From: Pseudomonadota bacterium
Lineage (GTDB): Bacteria > Desulfobacterota > Binatia > UBA9968
Assembly: GCA_021324155.1 (NCBI GenBank)
Contig: JAJPJQ010000020.1
Span: forward strand, 1 to 64,000
DNA: 64,000 nt
Direction of reading: 5' to 3'
Part shown: piece after piece, positions 34,836 through 43,029 of the stretch
Layout: every line of letters starts with the position of its first letter
Numbering within the stretch: position 1 is the stretch's first letter
Position numbers and translations under genes: made by a program
The notes under the pieces: generated by a model
Seen by the model: the letters and a program-made list of their open reading frames with translations, nothing else
Told to the model about the DNA's origin: nothing
Databases searched by the model: none

Positions 34836-35912
34836 ATGCTGCTCCGATGCCGTATCCCGCTCTCCACATTCGCGCTCGAGGTCGATCTTGCCCTCGACTC
34901 TCGAGTAGCGGCGATTCTCGGACCCTCGGGCGCCGGCAAGACGACTTTGTTGGAAGCGGTCGCGGGCCTTCGTCACATCGAGTCGGGCGAGATTGAGATC
35001 GGGGGACGCACACTCTTCTCGTCGGCCCGCGGGATCGATGTTCCGCCGCGCGAGCGCGCCGTAGGTTACGTACCGCAGGATCCTACGCTCTTCCCGCATC
35101 TCTCGGTGCGAGGAAACATTTTATTCGGGACCCGCAATGCAGTCTCGCGCAACGGCTCGACGGAATTTTCTCTCGAGCATGTGGTGGCGCTGCTCGAGAT
35201 CGGGCAACTGCTCGACCGCTCGGTGCATCATATCTCGGGCGGCGAAGCGCAGCGGGTCGCGCTGGCTCGCGCGTTGCTTTCGCGGCCCCGACTTCTGCTG
35301 CTCGATGAGACGCTGGCTTCCCTGGACATCGGATTAAAGGAACGCATCCTGCCGTATCTGAAGCGCGTGCGCGACGAGTTGGCCGTTCCGATGATTTACG
35401 TCACTCACAATACCGTCGAAGCGCTGTCTCTCGCCGACTGGATGATCATGCTTGCTCACGGCCGTGTCACGGCCCAGGGCGTGCCCCATGCTGTTTTGAC
35501 CTCGGGCGCCGTTTTAGACGAGATCGACTCCGGGTTGGAAAATGTCTTCGAGGCAGTCTTGATCGATTCGAATGCAGACGACGGGCGAAGCCGGGTCCGG
35601 CTCGAATCCGGCACCTGCCTGTTCATTCCGTACACGCCGAAGCCGCTGAATTCTCGTTTTCAGATCGGAATAGCCGGGGACGACATACTGGTCGCCACCC
35701 AAAAAGCCGAGAACATCTCGGCGGGCAACGTTCTCGAGGGCACCATCCGAGGTCTCGATATAGCGGCGAGACAGGCGATTTTACGTGTCGATGCAAAAGA
35801 GGAATTCTATGTCCGGCTGACGCCAACGGCCGTGCGAAGACTCGCTTTGTCCGTCGGGGTTAACGTATATTTAATAATAAAAACAAGATCTTGCGTCATA
35901 TTGGGAGGTTGA
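34836..35912 (+). CDS. modC: Molybdate/tungstate ABC transporter ATP-binding protein
   Basis: A 358-aa ATPase. Walker A is GPSGAGKTT, the signature is ISGGEAQRVALARAL, Walker B is LLLLDETLASLD, and the switch His is in VTHNTVEALS. The C-terminal 110 residues form a TOBE/Mop-like oxyanion domain (QIGIAGDDILVATQKAENISAGN), as in ModC. The start lies 4 nt after modB. It should pair with ModB to import molybdate, supporting molybdenum-cofactor use; moeB sits 3 kb away. Confidence 0.92.
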   Translation: MLLRCRIPLSTFALEVDLALDSRVAAILGPSGAGKTTLLEAVAGLRHIESGEIEIGGRTLFSSARGIDVPPRERAVGYVPQDPTLFPHLSVRGNILFGTRNAVSRNGSTEFSLEHVVALLEIGQLLDRSVHHISGGEAQRVALARALLSRPRLLLLDETLASLDIGLKERILPYLKRVRDELAVPMIYVTHNTVEALSLADWMIMLAHGRVTAQGVPHAVLTSGAVLDEIDSGLENVFEAVLIDSNADDGRSRVRLESGTCLFIPYTPKPLNSRFQIGIAGDDILVATQKAENISAGNVLEGTIRGLDIAARQAILRVDAKEEFYVRLTPTAVRRLALSVGVNVYLIIKTRSCVILGG

Positions 35913-35931
35913 AAGAGACCCGGATCGGGTA

Positions 35932-35961
35932 TTGACACTAGGGATGTAAACGCGCTATTCT
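35932..35961 (+). promoter_or_regulatory. Promoter of the lytic transglycosylase gene
   Basis: Consensus -35 TTGACA (35932-35937), 18-nt spacer, -10 TATTCT (35956-35961). The predicted transcription start is within about 4 nt of the ATG at 35972, so the message would be almost leaderless; no Shine-Dalgarno is present. Confidence 0.6.
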
Positions 35962-35971
35962 AGGCGCCACT

Positions 35972-36586
35972 ATGAGGGGGTCACAGGCGCTGCTGTTGAG
36001 TGTGACCTTGGGCGTGGCGCTATTCACGGCCGAGCTGCGGGCAGAGATGTATCAATGCACCGAAGCCGACGGCGCTGTGATATTCACCAACACACCAGCC
36101 CGGGGGGGTTGCCGCCTGCTAGGTGGACGACGCGAGCGCTTTCCGGCGGCCGTGACGACTGCCGATCCGAGTCAGTTCGACAGCTTGATTCAGAACTCTT
36201 CCGAGCGCTATGGTGTAGACCCGGCGCTCGTGCGCGCCGTTGTGAAAGCCGAGTCGAATTTCAATCAGTCCGCGCGTTCGCCCAAAGGCGCGCAGGGTTT
36301 GATGCAACTCATGCCCGACACGGCGCGGCTTTATAATATCGCTAATGCGTACGATCCGACGGAGAACATCGAAGGCGGGGTTCAGCATTTGAGACTGCTT
36401 CTCGATCGGTATCGCGGCGATCTCCGGCTCGCGCTTGCGGCGTATAACGCCGGCATTCAGGCGGTCGAAAAATACGGCGGCATTCCGCCATTCGCAGAAA
36501 CACGCGAATACGTAAAGCGCGTGCTCAATTTTCACGAGCGCTACAGCCAAAACTCCCAGCTCGCCGTCGTTCAACAAAGCCACTAG
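35972..36586 (+). CDS. Lytic transglycosylase (SLT) with DUF4124 N-terminus
   Basis: A 204-aa secreted peptidoglycan lyase. A signal peptide (about residues 1-24) is followed by a DUF4124 segment (MYQCTEADGAVIFTNTP) and then an SLT domain: the catalytic Glu in VKAESNFN, GAQGLMQLMPDTA, and LALAAYNAG. It cleaves glycan strands with formation of 1,6-anhydro ends during wall turnover. An own promoter lies directly upstream. pgsA begins 10 nt after the stop and is probably co-transcribed. Confidence 0.9.
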   Translation: MRGSQALLLSVTLGVALFTAELRAEMYQCTEADGAVIFTNTPARGGCRLLGGRRERFPAAVTTADPSQFDSLIQNSSERYGVDPALVRAVVKAESNFNQSARSPKGAQGLMQLMPDTARLYNIANAYDPTENIEGGVQHLRLLLDRYRGDLRLALAAYNAGIQAVEKYGGIPPFAETREYVKRVLNFHERYSQNSQLAVVQQSH

Positions 36587-36596
36587 AGGCGGGGCC

Positions 36597-37157
36597 GTGT
36601 GGACCCTGCCGAATCTCCTCAGTCTTTTCCGTATCGCAGTTATTCCGTTTCTCGTCTATCTACTGACGTTTCCCGACCCTGAAAGCGCGCTGGCTGCGGC
36701 CGCTTTGTTTCTGTTCGCGACCCTAACCGACTTCTTCGATGGCTATCTGGCGCGCCGCCGCAGTGCCGTCTCCGACATCGGCCGGATTCTCGATCCGGTA
36801 GCCGATAAGCTGCTGATCATCTCGACGCTTATCATGCTTGCCGCGATCGATCGTGAGCCGACGGTTCCGGCTTGGCTCGTCGTCATTATCGTAGCGCGCG
36901 AAACTGCCGTGACCGTGCTCCGGTGCATCGCCTTAACTGAGGGAGTCGTCATGGAGGCCGAGGACCTCGGCAAATACAAATTTATCCTACAATGCTTCGC
37001 GATCGTCGGACTCCTGGTGCATTACGATTATTTCCATGTCGATTTTTACGCCGCCGGAATGTACTTCCTCGTGGTCTCCACCGCGATCGCGTTGTGGTCA
37101 GGCGTGCATTACCACCTGCAATTCTTCCGGCGCTTTCAGCGGCGTATGGCCGACTGA
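36597..37157 (+). CDS. pgsA: CDP-diacylglycerol-glycerol-3-phosphate 3-phosphatidyltransferase
   Basis: A 186-aa membrane enzyme making phosphatidylglycerol phosphate, the first step to phosphatidylglycerol and cardiolipin. The complete CDP-alcohol phosphotransferase motif is DGYLARRRSAVSDIGRILD followed by PVAD, with Asp pairs at the expected spacing. Four to five hydrophobic helices are visible. It starts with GTG 36597 (WTLPNLLSLFRI is the usual N-terminus), 10 nt after the transglycosylase stop. tRNA-Gly follows downstream. Confidence 0.93.
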   Translation: MWTLPNLLSLFRIAVIPFLVYLLTFPDPESALAAAALFLFATLTDFFDGYLARRRSAVSDIGRILDPVADKLLIISTLIMLAAIDREPTVPAWLVVIIVARETAVTVLRCIALTEGVVMEAEDLGKYKFILQCFAIVGLLVHYDYFHVDFYAAGMYFLVVSTAIALWSGVHYHLQFFRRFQRRMAD

Positions 37158-37198
37158 AATTGACAAAGCCGGGAGCTTGAGATAAAAATTCAAAACAT

Positions 37199-37275
37199 GC
37201 GGGTGTAGCTCAGTTGGCTAGAGCGTATGCTTGCCAAGCATAAGGTCGCCGGTTCGACCCCGGTCACCCGCTCCA
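37199..37275 (+). tRNA. tRNA-Gly (anticodon GCC)
   Basis: A 77-nt cloverleaf. The acceptor stem GCGGGTG pairs with CACCCGC, the D-arm is AGCTCAGTTGGCTAGAGC-like, and the anticodon stem TATGC/GCATA carries loop TTGCCAA (anticodon GCC). The T-arm contains GGTTCGACCC, the discriminator is T, and CCA is encoded. A clear terminator follows at 37281. Confidence 0.96.
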
Positions 37276-37280
37276 TCTCT

Positions 37281-37306
37281 AAGGCCCTGCGAAAGCAGGG
37301 CCTTTT
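37281..37306 (+). terminator. Intrinsic terminator after tRNA-Gly
   Basis: Perfect hairpin AAGGCCCTGC-GAAA-GCAGGGCCTT, with a stable GNRA tetraloop, followed by Ts. It ends the tRNA transcript. Confidence 0.88.
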
Positions 37307-37391
37307 CATTTCCGGTGTCTTAGCGCCGCAAGCATCCAAAAAATTTTTATTGCCTACTTGTGCTTTTCCAAAGACGCACTATGGACAATTC

Positions 37392-37694
37392 ATGCACCTG
37401 CGTTCGGCGATGTGGGGCGGTGCAGTGTCCAGCTGGCCGCCGACTTGGTTTTGGACCGGTGGTGTGCCGCATGGTAATCCAACGGGAGAAATCGGCGTGC
37501 TCATTGAAGTCATTCCCTCACGGCTTCGACAAGAACAAATGCATCTGCTGGTAGCGCTCGAGGGTGGCGAGTATATGGGCTCTTTGGTGTTTAAGGACGC
37601 CGCTGCGTGTCAGCAGGTATTCGAAATTCTTAAAGCGCATCGCGGCCGCACTCTCCAGGATATCGGCGGCCTCGAGCTTTCCCAACTGTTGTAG
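37392..37694 (+). CDS. Conserved hypothetical protein, paralogue of the facing gene
   Basis: A 100-aa soluble protein. It shares with the minus-strand gene 37763-38185 the segments SWPPTW, PTGE-IGVL-EV, a hydrophobic strand before the GxEYMGSLVFKDAAACQQV region, and the ending GRTLQDIGGLELS. The start at 37392 (MHLR) matches the MKLR start of its paralogue, although no ribosome site is seen; the frame remains open back into the tRNA and terminator but that part is not coding. Function unknown. The WPPTW motif suggests a small regulatory or binding domain; this is only a guess. Confidence 0.7.
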   Translation: MHLRSAMWGGAVSSWPPTWFWTGGVPHGNPTGEIGVLIEVIPSRLRQEQMHLLVALEGGEYMGSLVFKDAAACQQVFEILKAHRGRTLQDIGGLELSQLL

Positions 37695-37710
37695 AAATCC
37701 AAAATAAATA

Positions 37711-37744
37711 AAAAAGCCCCGGAGATTTTCTCCGAGGCTTTTTT
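37711..37744. terminator. Bidirectional intrinsic terminator between facing paralogues
   Basis: Inverted repeat AAAAAGCCCCGGAGA / TCTCCGAGGCTTTTT with one internal mismatch and a TTT loop. A-tract and T-tract on opposite sides allow termination from both strands; it lies between the stops of the two facing orphan genes. Confidence 0.85.
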
Positions 37745-37762
37745 GATCGATGGGCGAATTGG

Positions 37763-38185
37763 TTAGGACGCGCGGCGGAGCGCTTGGCCCGAAAACTCGA
37801 CGACGCGACGCCATAAGCCGCTTGCCGCTTTCTCCGGTTGTTGTGCGGCAGCGGTTTTGTCGAGAAATCGAAGCTCGAGCTCGCCGATCTCCGCGAGATC
37901 ATGCCCGCAGTGGCTCTTAAGAAGCTCAGCGACCGTCTTGCAGACTTCCGCGTCCTCAAACGACATTCCGCCGACGTAACGACTGTTATCGTATTCGATG
38001 AACAAGAAGATGCGATTCAAAGGAAGCCCGAAGGTTTGTCCGGTCGGATAGTAGGTTTTGACCTCTTTGAGCACACCGACCTCACCGGTAGGGCGGCTCT
38101 TATTTTCTCCACCGATGCAACTCCACGTCGGCGGCCAATTGCGTAGACCACCAAAAGACTTTAGCGGATCATTGCGCAGCTTCAT
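37763..38185 (-). CDS. Conserved hypothetical protein (WPPTW family)
   Basis: A 140-aa soluble protein paralogous to 37392-37694: NWPPTW, RPTGEVGVLKEV, then FLFIEYDNSRYVGGMSFED and HDLAEIGELELRFLD. It carries about 30 extra C-terminal residues that are polar and basic. A strong gggagggg Shine-Dalgarno lies 4 nt before the ATG at 38185. Proteins of this short form occur as single domains in several environmental phyla to my recollection, with no known role. Facing arrangement with its paralogue suggests an inverted duplication. Confidence 0.75.
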   Translation of the reverse strand: MKLRNDPLKSFGGLRNWPPTWSCIGGENKSRPTGEVGVLKEVKTYYPTGQTFGLPLNRIFLFIEYDNSRYVGGMSFEDAEVCKTVAELLKSHCGHDLAEIGELELRFLDKTAAAQQPEKAASGLWRRVVEFSGQALRRAS

Positions 38186-38359
38186 TGTACCCCTCCCAAA
38201 ACAGCGTGACAGTTATCTACCAAGGCCCTCTCGTTACACAAGTCAGGGGAAACCTGATTTTCGTTGGAAATTCCCCCGAACGACTAGCCCTCGCGCTACC
38301 GTCTTTATCGAATGAAACGTACATAATCATGACCGCACGGTTACATTCAATAAACAACG

Positions 38360-38388
38360 GGTCACAAAAATCGACTTATGATGTGACC
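38360..38388. repeat. Inverted repeat GGTCACA-N15-TGTGACC
   Basis: Two perfect 7-nt half-sites in inverted orientation, separated by 15 nt. The length suits binding of a dimeric regulator, or a weak stem-loop. It lies 175 nt upstream of the minus-strand orphan gene and just before the terminator. Confidence 0.5.
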
Positions 38389-38400
38389 TGAGTCTGGGAT

Positions 38401-38433
38401 AAAAAAGGGGCCCCGATTTCGGGGCCCCTTTTT
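38401..38433. terminator. Bidirectional intrinsic terminator
   Basis: Perfect 15-nt arms AAAAAGGGGCCCCGA / TCGGGGCCCCTTTTT. It ends the minus-strand moeB transcript (stop at 38459) and would also stop any plus-strand transcript from the left. Confidence 0.9.
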
Positions 38434-38458
38434 AGGTAATTTCCCTAGCGATCTTGCT

Positions 38459-39664
38459 TTAATGCACGAGCGACGGCTGGTCCGTGGATCCATGCACCTG
38501 CGGGTTACGGAGGCTGCAGAACTCCTCGTAATCGATCAGTTCGTGGATGCTCGGCTTCTCGCCGCACATCGGGCAGCCCGGGTCGCGCTGAAGGTTCAGC
38601 GTATTGATCTCATTCGTCAGCGTGTTGAAGCACAGAAGCTTGCCGACGAGCGTCTCGCCCTTGGCGAGGATCAGCTTGATTGCCTCCAATGCCTGGATGG
38701 TGCCGATGAGTCCGGGGAGAACTCCCAGGACCCCGGCCTCCGCGCACGACGGTGCCATGTCCGCGGGAGGAGGTTCGGGATATAAGCAGCGATAGCAGGG
38801 GCCTTTGCCGGGATAGAAGACCGTCGCCTGACCCTCGAACTGAAAGATGCTGCCGTGGACGTTGGGCTTGCCGGTGAGAACACAGGCATCGTTCACGAGA
38901 TACCGCGTCGGGAAATTGTCGCAGCCGTCGACGATGATGTCGTAATCCTTGATAATCTCCATGATGTTCTGCGACGTGAGTTTTTCCTGGTAAGGAATCA
39001 CCTTGACGTCCGGGTTCAGACCTTCGAGCGTGAGCTTCGCCGACTCGACCTTCGGCATGCCGACCCGGTTGTTGCTGTGCAGGATTTGCCGCTGGAGGTT
39101 AGAAAGATCGACGACGTCGTTGTCGATGATGCCGATTGTCCCCACGCCTGCGGCCGCGAGATAGTAAGCTGAAGGCGAGCCGAGACCGCCGGCGCCGACC
39201 ATGAGTACTTTCGCCTTCAACAATTTCGCCTGGCCGACTTCGCCGACTTCCGGAAGCAAAAAGTGCCGGCTGTAGCGCGTCGTCTGCTCCTGCGTGAACT
39301 GGTGATCTTGAACCCATTTATAGCCGGCTGTCTTCCACGCGCCGTACCCGCCGGACATTGAGACTACATTCTGATACCCCATCTCTTTAAGAGCTTTGGC
39401 GGCGAGCAGCGAGCGGGTGCCTCCGGCGCAATAAGCGATGATCGGAGTCGACTTCTCGGGAACCGTCGTCTCGACTTTGATTTCCAGAAAGCCGCGCGGC
39501 AGCGATACCGCACCTTCGAGATGACCTTCGCGGTACTCGTCTTTCTCGCGCACATCCAAGAGAATGTGGCCGTTCTTTTGGAGCAGATCCTTCGTCTCCT
39601 GGACGGAAACCTCTTTGATATCCTTACGGGCCTCGTCCATCAGCTGCTTGAAGCTTTTTGCCAT
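38459..39664 (-). CDS. moeB: Molybdopterin-synthase adenylyltransferase fused to rhodanese
   Basis: A 401-aa ThiF/MoeB-type E1-like protein with an N-terminal rhodanese domain (residues 15-120, active loop YCAGGTRS) and a C-terminal adenylyltransferase. The nucleotide loop is VGAGGLGSP, the DNDVVDLSNLQRQ segment follows, and the zinc cysteines are CYRC and CPMC. It adenylates the C-terminal Gly of a ubiquitin-like sulfur carrier and can supply sulfur itself. In the usual order rhodanese is C-terminal (MOCS3-type), so the N-terminal placement is a variation. A ggagg site precedes the ATG. It supports molybdenum-cofactor or thiamine/cysteine synthesis. Confidence 0.92.
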   Translation of the reverse strand: MAKSFKQLMDEARKDIKEVSVQETKDLLQKNGHILLDVREKDEYREGHLEGAVSLPRGFLEIKVETTVPEKSTPIIAYCAGGTRSLLAAKALKEMGYQNVVSMSGGYGAWKTAGYKWVQDHQFTQEQTTRYSRHFLLPEVGEVGQAKLLKAKVLMVGAGGLGSPSAYYLAAAGVGTIGIIDNDVVDLSNLQRQILHSNNRVGMPKVESAKLTLEGLNPDVKVIPYQEKLTSQNIMEIIKDYDIIVDGCDNFPTRYLVNDACVLTGKPNVHGSIFQFEGQATVFYPGKGPCYRCLYPEPPPADMAPSCAEAGVLGVLPGLIGTIQALEAIKLILAKGETLVGKLLCFNTLTNEINTLNLQRDPGCPMCGEKPSIHELIDYEEFCSLRNPQVHGSTDQPSLVH

Positions 39665-39774
39665 TATGCCTCCACAAACATTCCTGGACCTTGTAGGTCT
39701 AAGTTACACACCGAAAGAATGGAAGTCAACTTTTGCGACTAATCCGCTACCAAATATTAAATAATACCGGCGGG

Positions 39775-40131
39775 TTACCGCGGCACGCGTACTTCGATTT
39801 GAAGCCCGTTAGGGTCCTGGCAGAAGATGGTAGTCAGCTTCCCGGCGGCGTCCCGGTTCTCCCGCAGGATCTTCGTTCCCTTGGCTTGGAAATCCGTTGC
39901 CACCGCCTCGATATCGTCGGTGACGAAGCCGTAATGATGCACGCCGACGGCGCCGTCGGTTTCCATCAACTGGAGCGGAGCCTGACCGTCGACTTTGAGA
40001 AAGCAGAAGCCATACCCGGCTGCGCCTTTTCTGATCGGAGTCGGCTCGCCTCCGAAAAGCCTCTGATAGAAGGCGATGGATTCTTCGAGGTTCTTGCAGA
40101 GAATCGCGACGTGTTCGAGGCGATAATTCAT
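39775..40131 (-). CDS. VOC family protein (glyoxalase/dioxygenase fold)
   Basis: A 118-aa vicinal-oxygen-chelate protein. Candidate metal ligands are His in RLEHVAIL, His in GVHHYGFV and Glu in LQIEVRVP, with the DPNGLQIE ending typical of glyoxalase-like members. It could act as lactoylglutathione lyase, epimerase or small-molecule resistance protein. An aggag site lies upstream of the ATG. It sits alone between moeB and an MFS gene. Confidence 0.87.
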   Translation of the reverse strand: MNYRLEHVAILCKNLEESIAFYQRLFGGEPTPIRKGAAGYGFCFLKVDGQAPLQLMETDGAVGVHHYGFVTDDIEAVATDFQAKGTKILRENRDAAGKLTTIFCQDPNGLQIEVRVPR

Positions 40132-40212
40132 TTCAGGCTCCTTTGTGGATGATCTGAGCAGAGGTTAGAGAAAGCAGTCCCGGCGGTCAAGAGCGAGACA
40201 TAGGCCAATTGA

Positions 40213-41538
40213 TTATTTCTTCTTGTATACTTGCGTGCTGTCGAGGACGCGATGCTGAGACGATGTCAGATAAGAAGTTTCGGACGATGCGCGGTCAATA
40301 ACTTTTTCTGTCTTCACCGTCTCCGTGACGGTGAACGCGAGCAGCAAAGCCGTCGCCAGGGCGCTGAAGCCGAAAATGATAAAACCGGTGCTGTATCCCT
40401 GCCGCTCCGCGATCCAGGCGAATGCCGCCGGGCTGATCAATGCGCCGGTTTGGTTGATGAGCCGCCAAAATCCGAAAAAGCGCCCTCGGCCAGCAGCCGG
40501 CGCCATGTCGGCGCCGAGGACTTGCATGCTGCCGGCCGTGATGCTGCCGGTTGCCTGAATCCACAAGAAACCCGCGACGAAGGTCGCGATGCCCCAGCCC
40601 ATGGCGGCACTCGCGGCGAGGTAGAAGATTCCCAGCGTGATCAGAATGAAGCCCGGCACCATTGTAACCTTGCGCCCGAAGCGGTCCATGAGATAGCCGG
40701 CGGCGAACGTGATGGGGATGCCGACGATCGTACCCACAGTGGCGAGGCCGCCGAGCACCTGCGCGCCGGCGCCGTAGGCGAACGTCGCGTAGAGCAGCAG
40801 CGTGCCGCCCCAGAGCACGCCGCGCGTAATCGAGGCGAAGAACTGCGTGGTGAAAAAACTGAGATACCGCGGCGTCAGCATCGACTTCAAAAGTATCCCG
40901 GTCGCCAACTGCGGCTCGTTCTTCGGCTCACCGCCTAGATATCCCGGCGCGGATTCCCGGACGAGAAAAAAGCTCGGCACGATGGCGAGAAAGGCGAGCG
41001 CGCCGTATACCACGAACGGCAGACGAATGCTGGAAAGCGCGAAGATACCGCCGAGCGCCGGGCCGATGAGCCTGCCGGCACGCTCCGTGCCGATCATGCC
41101 ACTCATCTGCCGTCCGCGCTCGCGCGTGCGGCTCGCGTCCGCGATCATCGCGAGCCGCGCCTGGCGCCATATTTCGCTGCCCACGCCTTCGATGAAACGA
41201 TACGCCAGCAGCTCCGGAAACGAATGGGCGACCGCGATGAGAAACGACGCGGTCGCCGTGAGAATAGGTCCTGCAAACAACATCGGACGCCGGCCGAAGC
41301 GGTCGACGAAAAAGCCCGTCGGCACCGTCGCGAGCATTTCACCGAGACCGTGGATCACCAAAACCAGCGATGCGACGGCGAAGCCGGTATCAAAAGACTT
41401 GGCAAAGACGGGTACAGCCGGCGTTGCGATGCTATATCCGAGCGCAAGTATGAAGCCGGGGAAATAGAGCGTCAGGAGTTGATACGAGGAGAGAACCCCG
41501 TCGGTCGCGATTTTTCTCGCGCGAAGAAACTTGTACAT
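40213..41538 (-). CDS. MFS transporter
   Basis: A 441-aa inner-membrane transporter with about twelve helices. The conserved loop 2-3 motif is present as GFFVDRFGRRPML and its second-half copy as GYLMDRFGRKVTM, both characteristic of drug:H+ and sugar-type facilitators. Direction and substrate cannot be read. The C-terminal 35 residues are a charged cytoplasmic tail. It is monocistronic as far as visible. Confidence 0.88.
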   Translation of the reverse strand: MYKFLRARKIATDGVLSSYQLLTLYFPGFILALGYSIATPAVPVFAKSFDTGFAVASLVLVIHGLGEMLATVPTGFFVDRFGRRPMLFAGPILTATASFLIAVAHSFPELLAYRFIEGVGSEIWRQARLAMIADASRTRERGRQMSGMIGTERAGRLIGPALGGIFALSSIRLPFVVYGALAFLAIVPSFFLVRESAPGYLGGEPKNEPQLATGILLKSMLTPRYLSFFTTQFFASITRGVLWGGTLLLYATFAYGAGAQVLGGLATVGTIVGIPITFAAGYLMDRFGRKVTMVPGFILITLGIFYLAASAAMGWGIATFVAGFLWIQATGSITAGSMQVLGADMAPAAGRGRFFGFWRLINQTGALISPAAFAWIAERQGYSTGFIIFGFSALATALLLAFTVTETVKTEKVIDRASSETSYLTSSQHRVLDSTQVYKKK

Positions 41539-41684
41539 GCGGAAGCGGCGTCCGCATTTTGTAGCACCGCGATGCGAATGCGGTCAAGGAGATGGAGTAA
41601 TGGAGCGAACAAATGCGCTGCACAGCCGCAAACGTTTAACCGCGTAGACGTTTACGGCTGTACCGATTATGGAAAAAGCGCGCG

Positions 41685-41933
41685 TTACGCCTGGTTCGGT
41701 GATTCCGTCGCCTTTTTACGTAGAATATCCTGCCGCTCTTGATTCGAATACCAGTCCTTGGTCCAGTTGGCGATCTCGTCCTTTTTGTCGCCGTACCGTT
41801 TTTGAATGACGCCGAGGAACTTTTCGTAATCGCCTTCGGCCTCCAAAAGATCGTCGTCGGTGAACTGGCCCCATTTTTTCTTCAGCTCGCCTTTGAATTC
41901 CTTCCAACCGCCTTTGAATTGCGTGTTGTTCAT
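41685..41933 (-). CDS. CsbD family protein
   Basis: An 82-aa hydrophilic protein with the CsbD-like core NTQFKGGWKEFKGELKKKWG followed by FTDDDLLEAEGDYEKFLGVIQKRYG. CsbD-type proteins are induced in general stress or stationary phase; their molecular role is unknown. A gaggagg Shine-Dalgarno fixes the start. It stands alone. Confidence 0.92.
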   Translation of the reverse strand: MNNTQFKGGWKEFKGELKKKWGQFTDDDLLEAEGDYEKFLGVIQKRYGDKKDEIANWTKDWYSNQERQDILRKKATESPNQA

Positions 41934-42021
41934 GAAGCACCTCCTCGTAAATTTCTGAGGAAGGGCCAGGCGGAAGTCAATGCAGGTATTTACTTGCCGG
42001 GAGTGTTGAATGCCGGTTATT

Positions 42022-43029
42022 TCAGCGCGCGCTCAGTTCCTGATGCGCGCGGGCGAGATAGCTCAAGTCGAGATATTTGTCCGGCGTGGGATAAGGCGTC
42101 TGCTTGAACAGCGTCGGGCCCATGAGATCGATGAGTCGCTGAAAACCTTCGCGGTTGACGGAGCCGTCGCGACTAATGATGCCCTGCGAAAGATATTCAT
42201 CCACGCTGGCACGCGTGTATTTGAGTGGGATGCCGGTGCGCCGGCTGACCAGCTCGGCGGCCTCTTCCTTGTGCGCGTGCGACCACTGCATCGCGCGAAC
42301 CATCGCTTTCAAATAACGGACGGTGAGAGCGGCGTTCGCCTCGGCCCAGCGGCTGTCGACGATGAAGCTGTGGAACTGGAGGTTTGGCACATAGTCCTGC
42401 AACCGCGCGATCGTATTGTAGCCGAGTTCGCGGGCACGCGGCAGATCGCCGCCGAGTACCATCGTCGCCGACGCGACGCAGCCCTTCAAACTCGCGAGAC
42501 GCTGAGTCGTCGGACCGCCCTGGATCATCGCGTAGTCGCGATTCGCCTCGAAGCCTTCGTGCTTGAGCATCTCTTTTAGAAAGATCGTGCTGCCCGATAC
42601 GAGACTGACGACGCTCAGCGTCGTGCCCTTGAGCTCTTTGATGCTTTTATATTTGGGGCAGGCGACGAGCGTATAGGCGGCGATCGGCACCGTGCCGCCG
42701 ATGATCTTCAACCGCGCGCCGCGCTCGACCGCGTTGATCGCCGGCGTGGGATCGACGATGGCGACGTTTACCTGCCCGGCGATGAGCGCCTGGATCAGCG
42801 TGTCGGTCGAGCCGATAAGAACAACGTCGCCCTGAATCCCTTCTTGAGCGAAGAATCCTTTGTCGCTTGCCGCGTAGTTCGGAAGCTGCTCGACCGTGCG
42901 CGAAACGTTGCCGATGATCACGCGGTCGGCGGCAGACGCGCGTGCCGCCACGCACGCGAGAAGCGCGATCAGCGCGAATTGAAGAACCCGCCGCGCAATT
43001 CCATCACGGCTTGCGGTAGTAGTGCGCAT
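42022..43029 (-). CDS. ABC-type substrate-binding protein, NMT1-like
   Basis: A 335-aa periplasmic protein with a signal peptide (cleavage near ARASAAD). Typical segments are NYAASDKGFFAQEGIQGDV, LIAGQVNVAIVDPTPAINA and ELKGTTLSVVSLVSGS. It overlaps the upstream deacetylase gene by 26 nt, so the two are translated from one message. No permease or ATPase is present. The ligand may be the substrate or product of the deacetylase-like enzyme. Confidence 0.87.
   Translation of the reverse strand: MRTTTASRDGIARRVLQFALIALLACVAARASAADRVIIGNVSRTVEQLPNYAASDKGFFAQEGIQGDVVLIGSTDTLIQALIAGQVNVAIVDPTPAINAVERGARLKIIGGTVPIAAYTLVACPKYKSIKELKGTTLSVVSLVSGSTIFLKEMLKHEGFEANRDYAMIQGGPTTQRLASLKGCVASATMVLGGDLPRARELGYNTIARLQDYVPNLQFHSFIVDSRWAEANAALTVRYLKAMVRAMQWSHAHKEEAAELVSRRTGIPLKYTRASVDEYLSQGIISRDGSVNREGFQRLIDLMGPTLFKQTPYPTPDKYLDLSYLARAHQELSAR

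Larger units (their letters stand above)
38186..38458. other. Intergenic region with inverted repeat and terminator
   Basis: About 270 nt, more AT-rich than the genes. It holds the upstream region of the minus-strand orphan gene (a possible TTGTGT/TAGATA promoter), an operator-like inverted repeat at 38360-38388 and a bidirectional terminator at 38401-38433. I see no convincing coding frame in it. Confidence 0.6.

Noticed and set aside
37227-37391. Upstream extension of the orphan gene through the tRNA-Gly and its terminator
   Set aside because: It would make tRNA and terminator sequence coding; the paralogue starts at the equivalent of 37392.
38058-38391. Small plus-strand ORFs in the gap upstream of the minus-strand orphan gene
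   Set aside because: No ribosome sites and no family resemblance; they overlap the real minus-strand gene or its promoter region.
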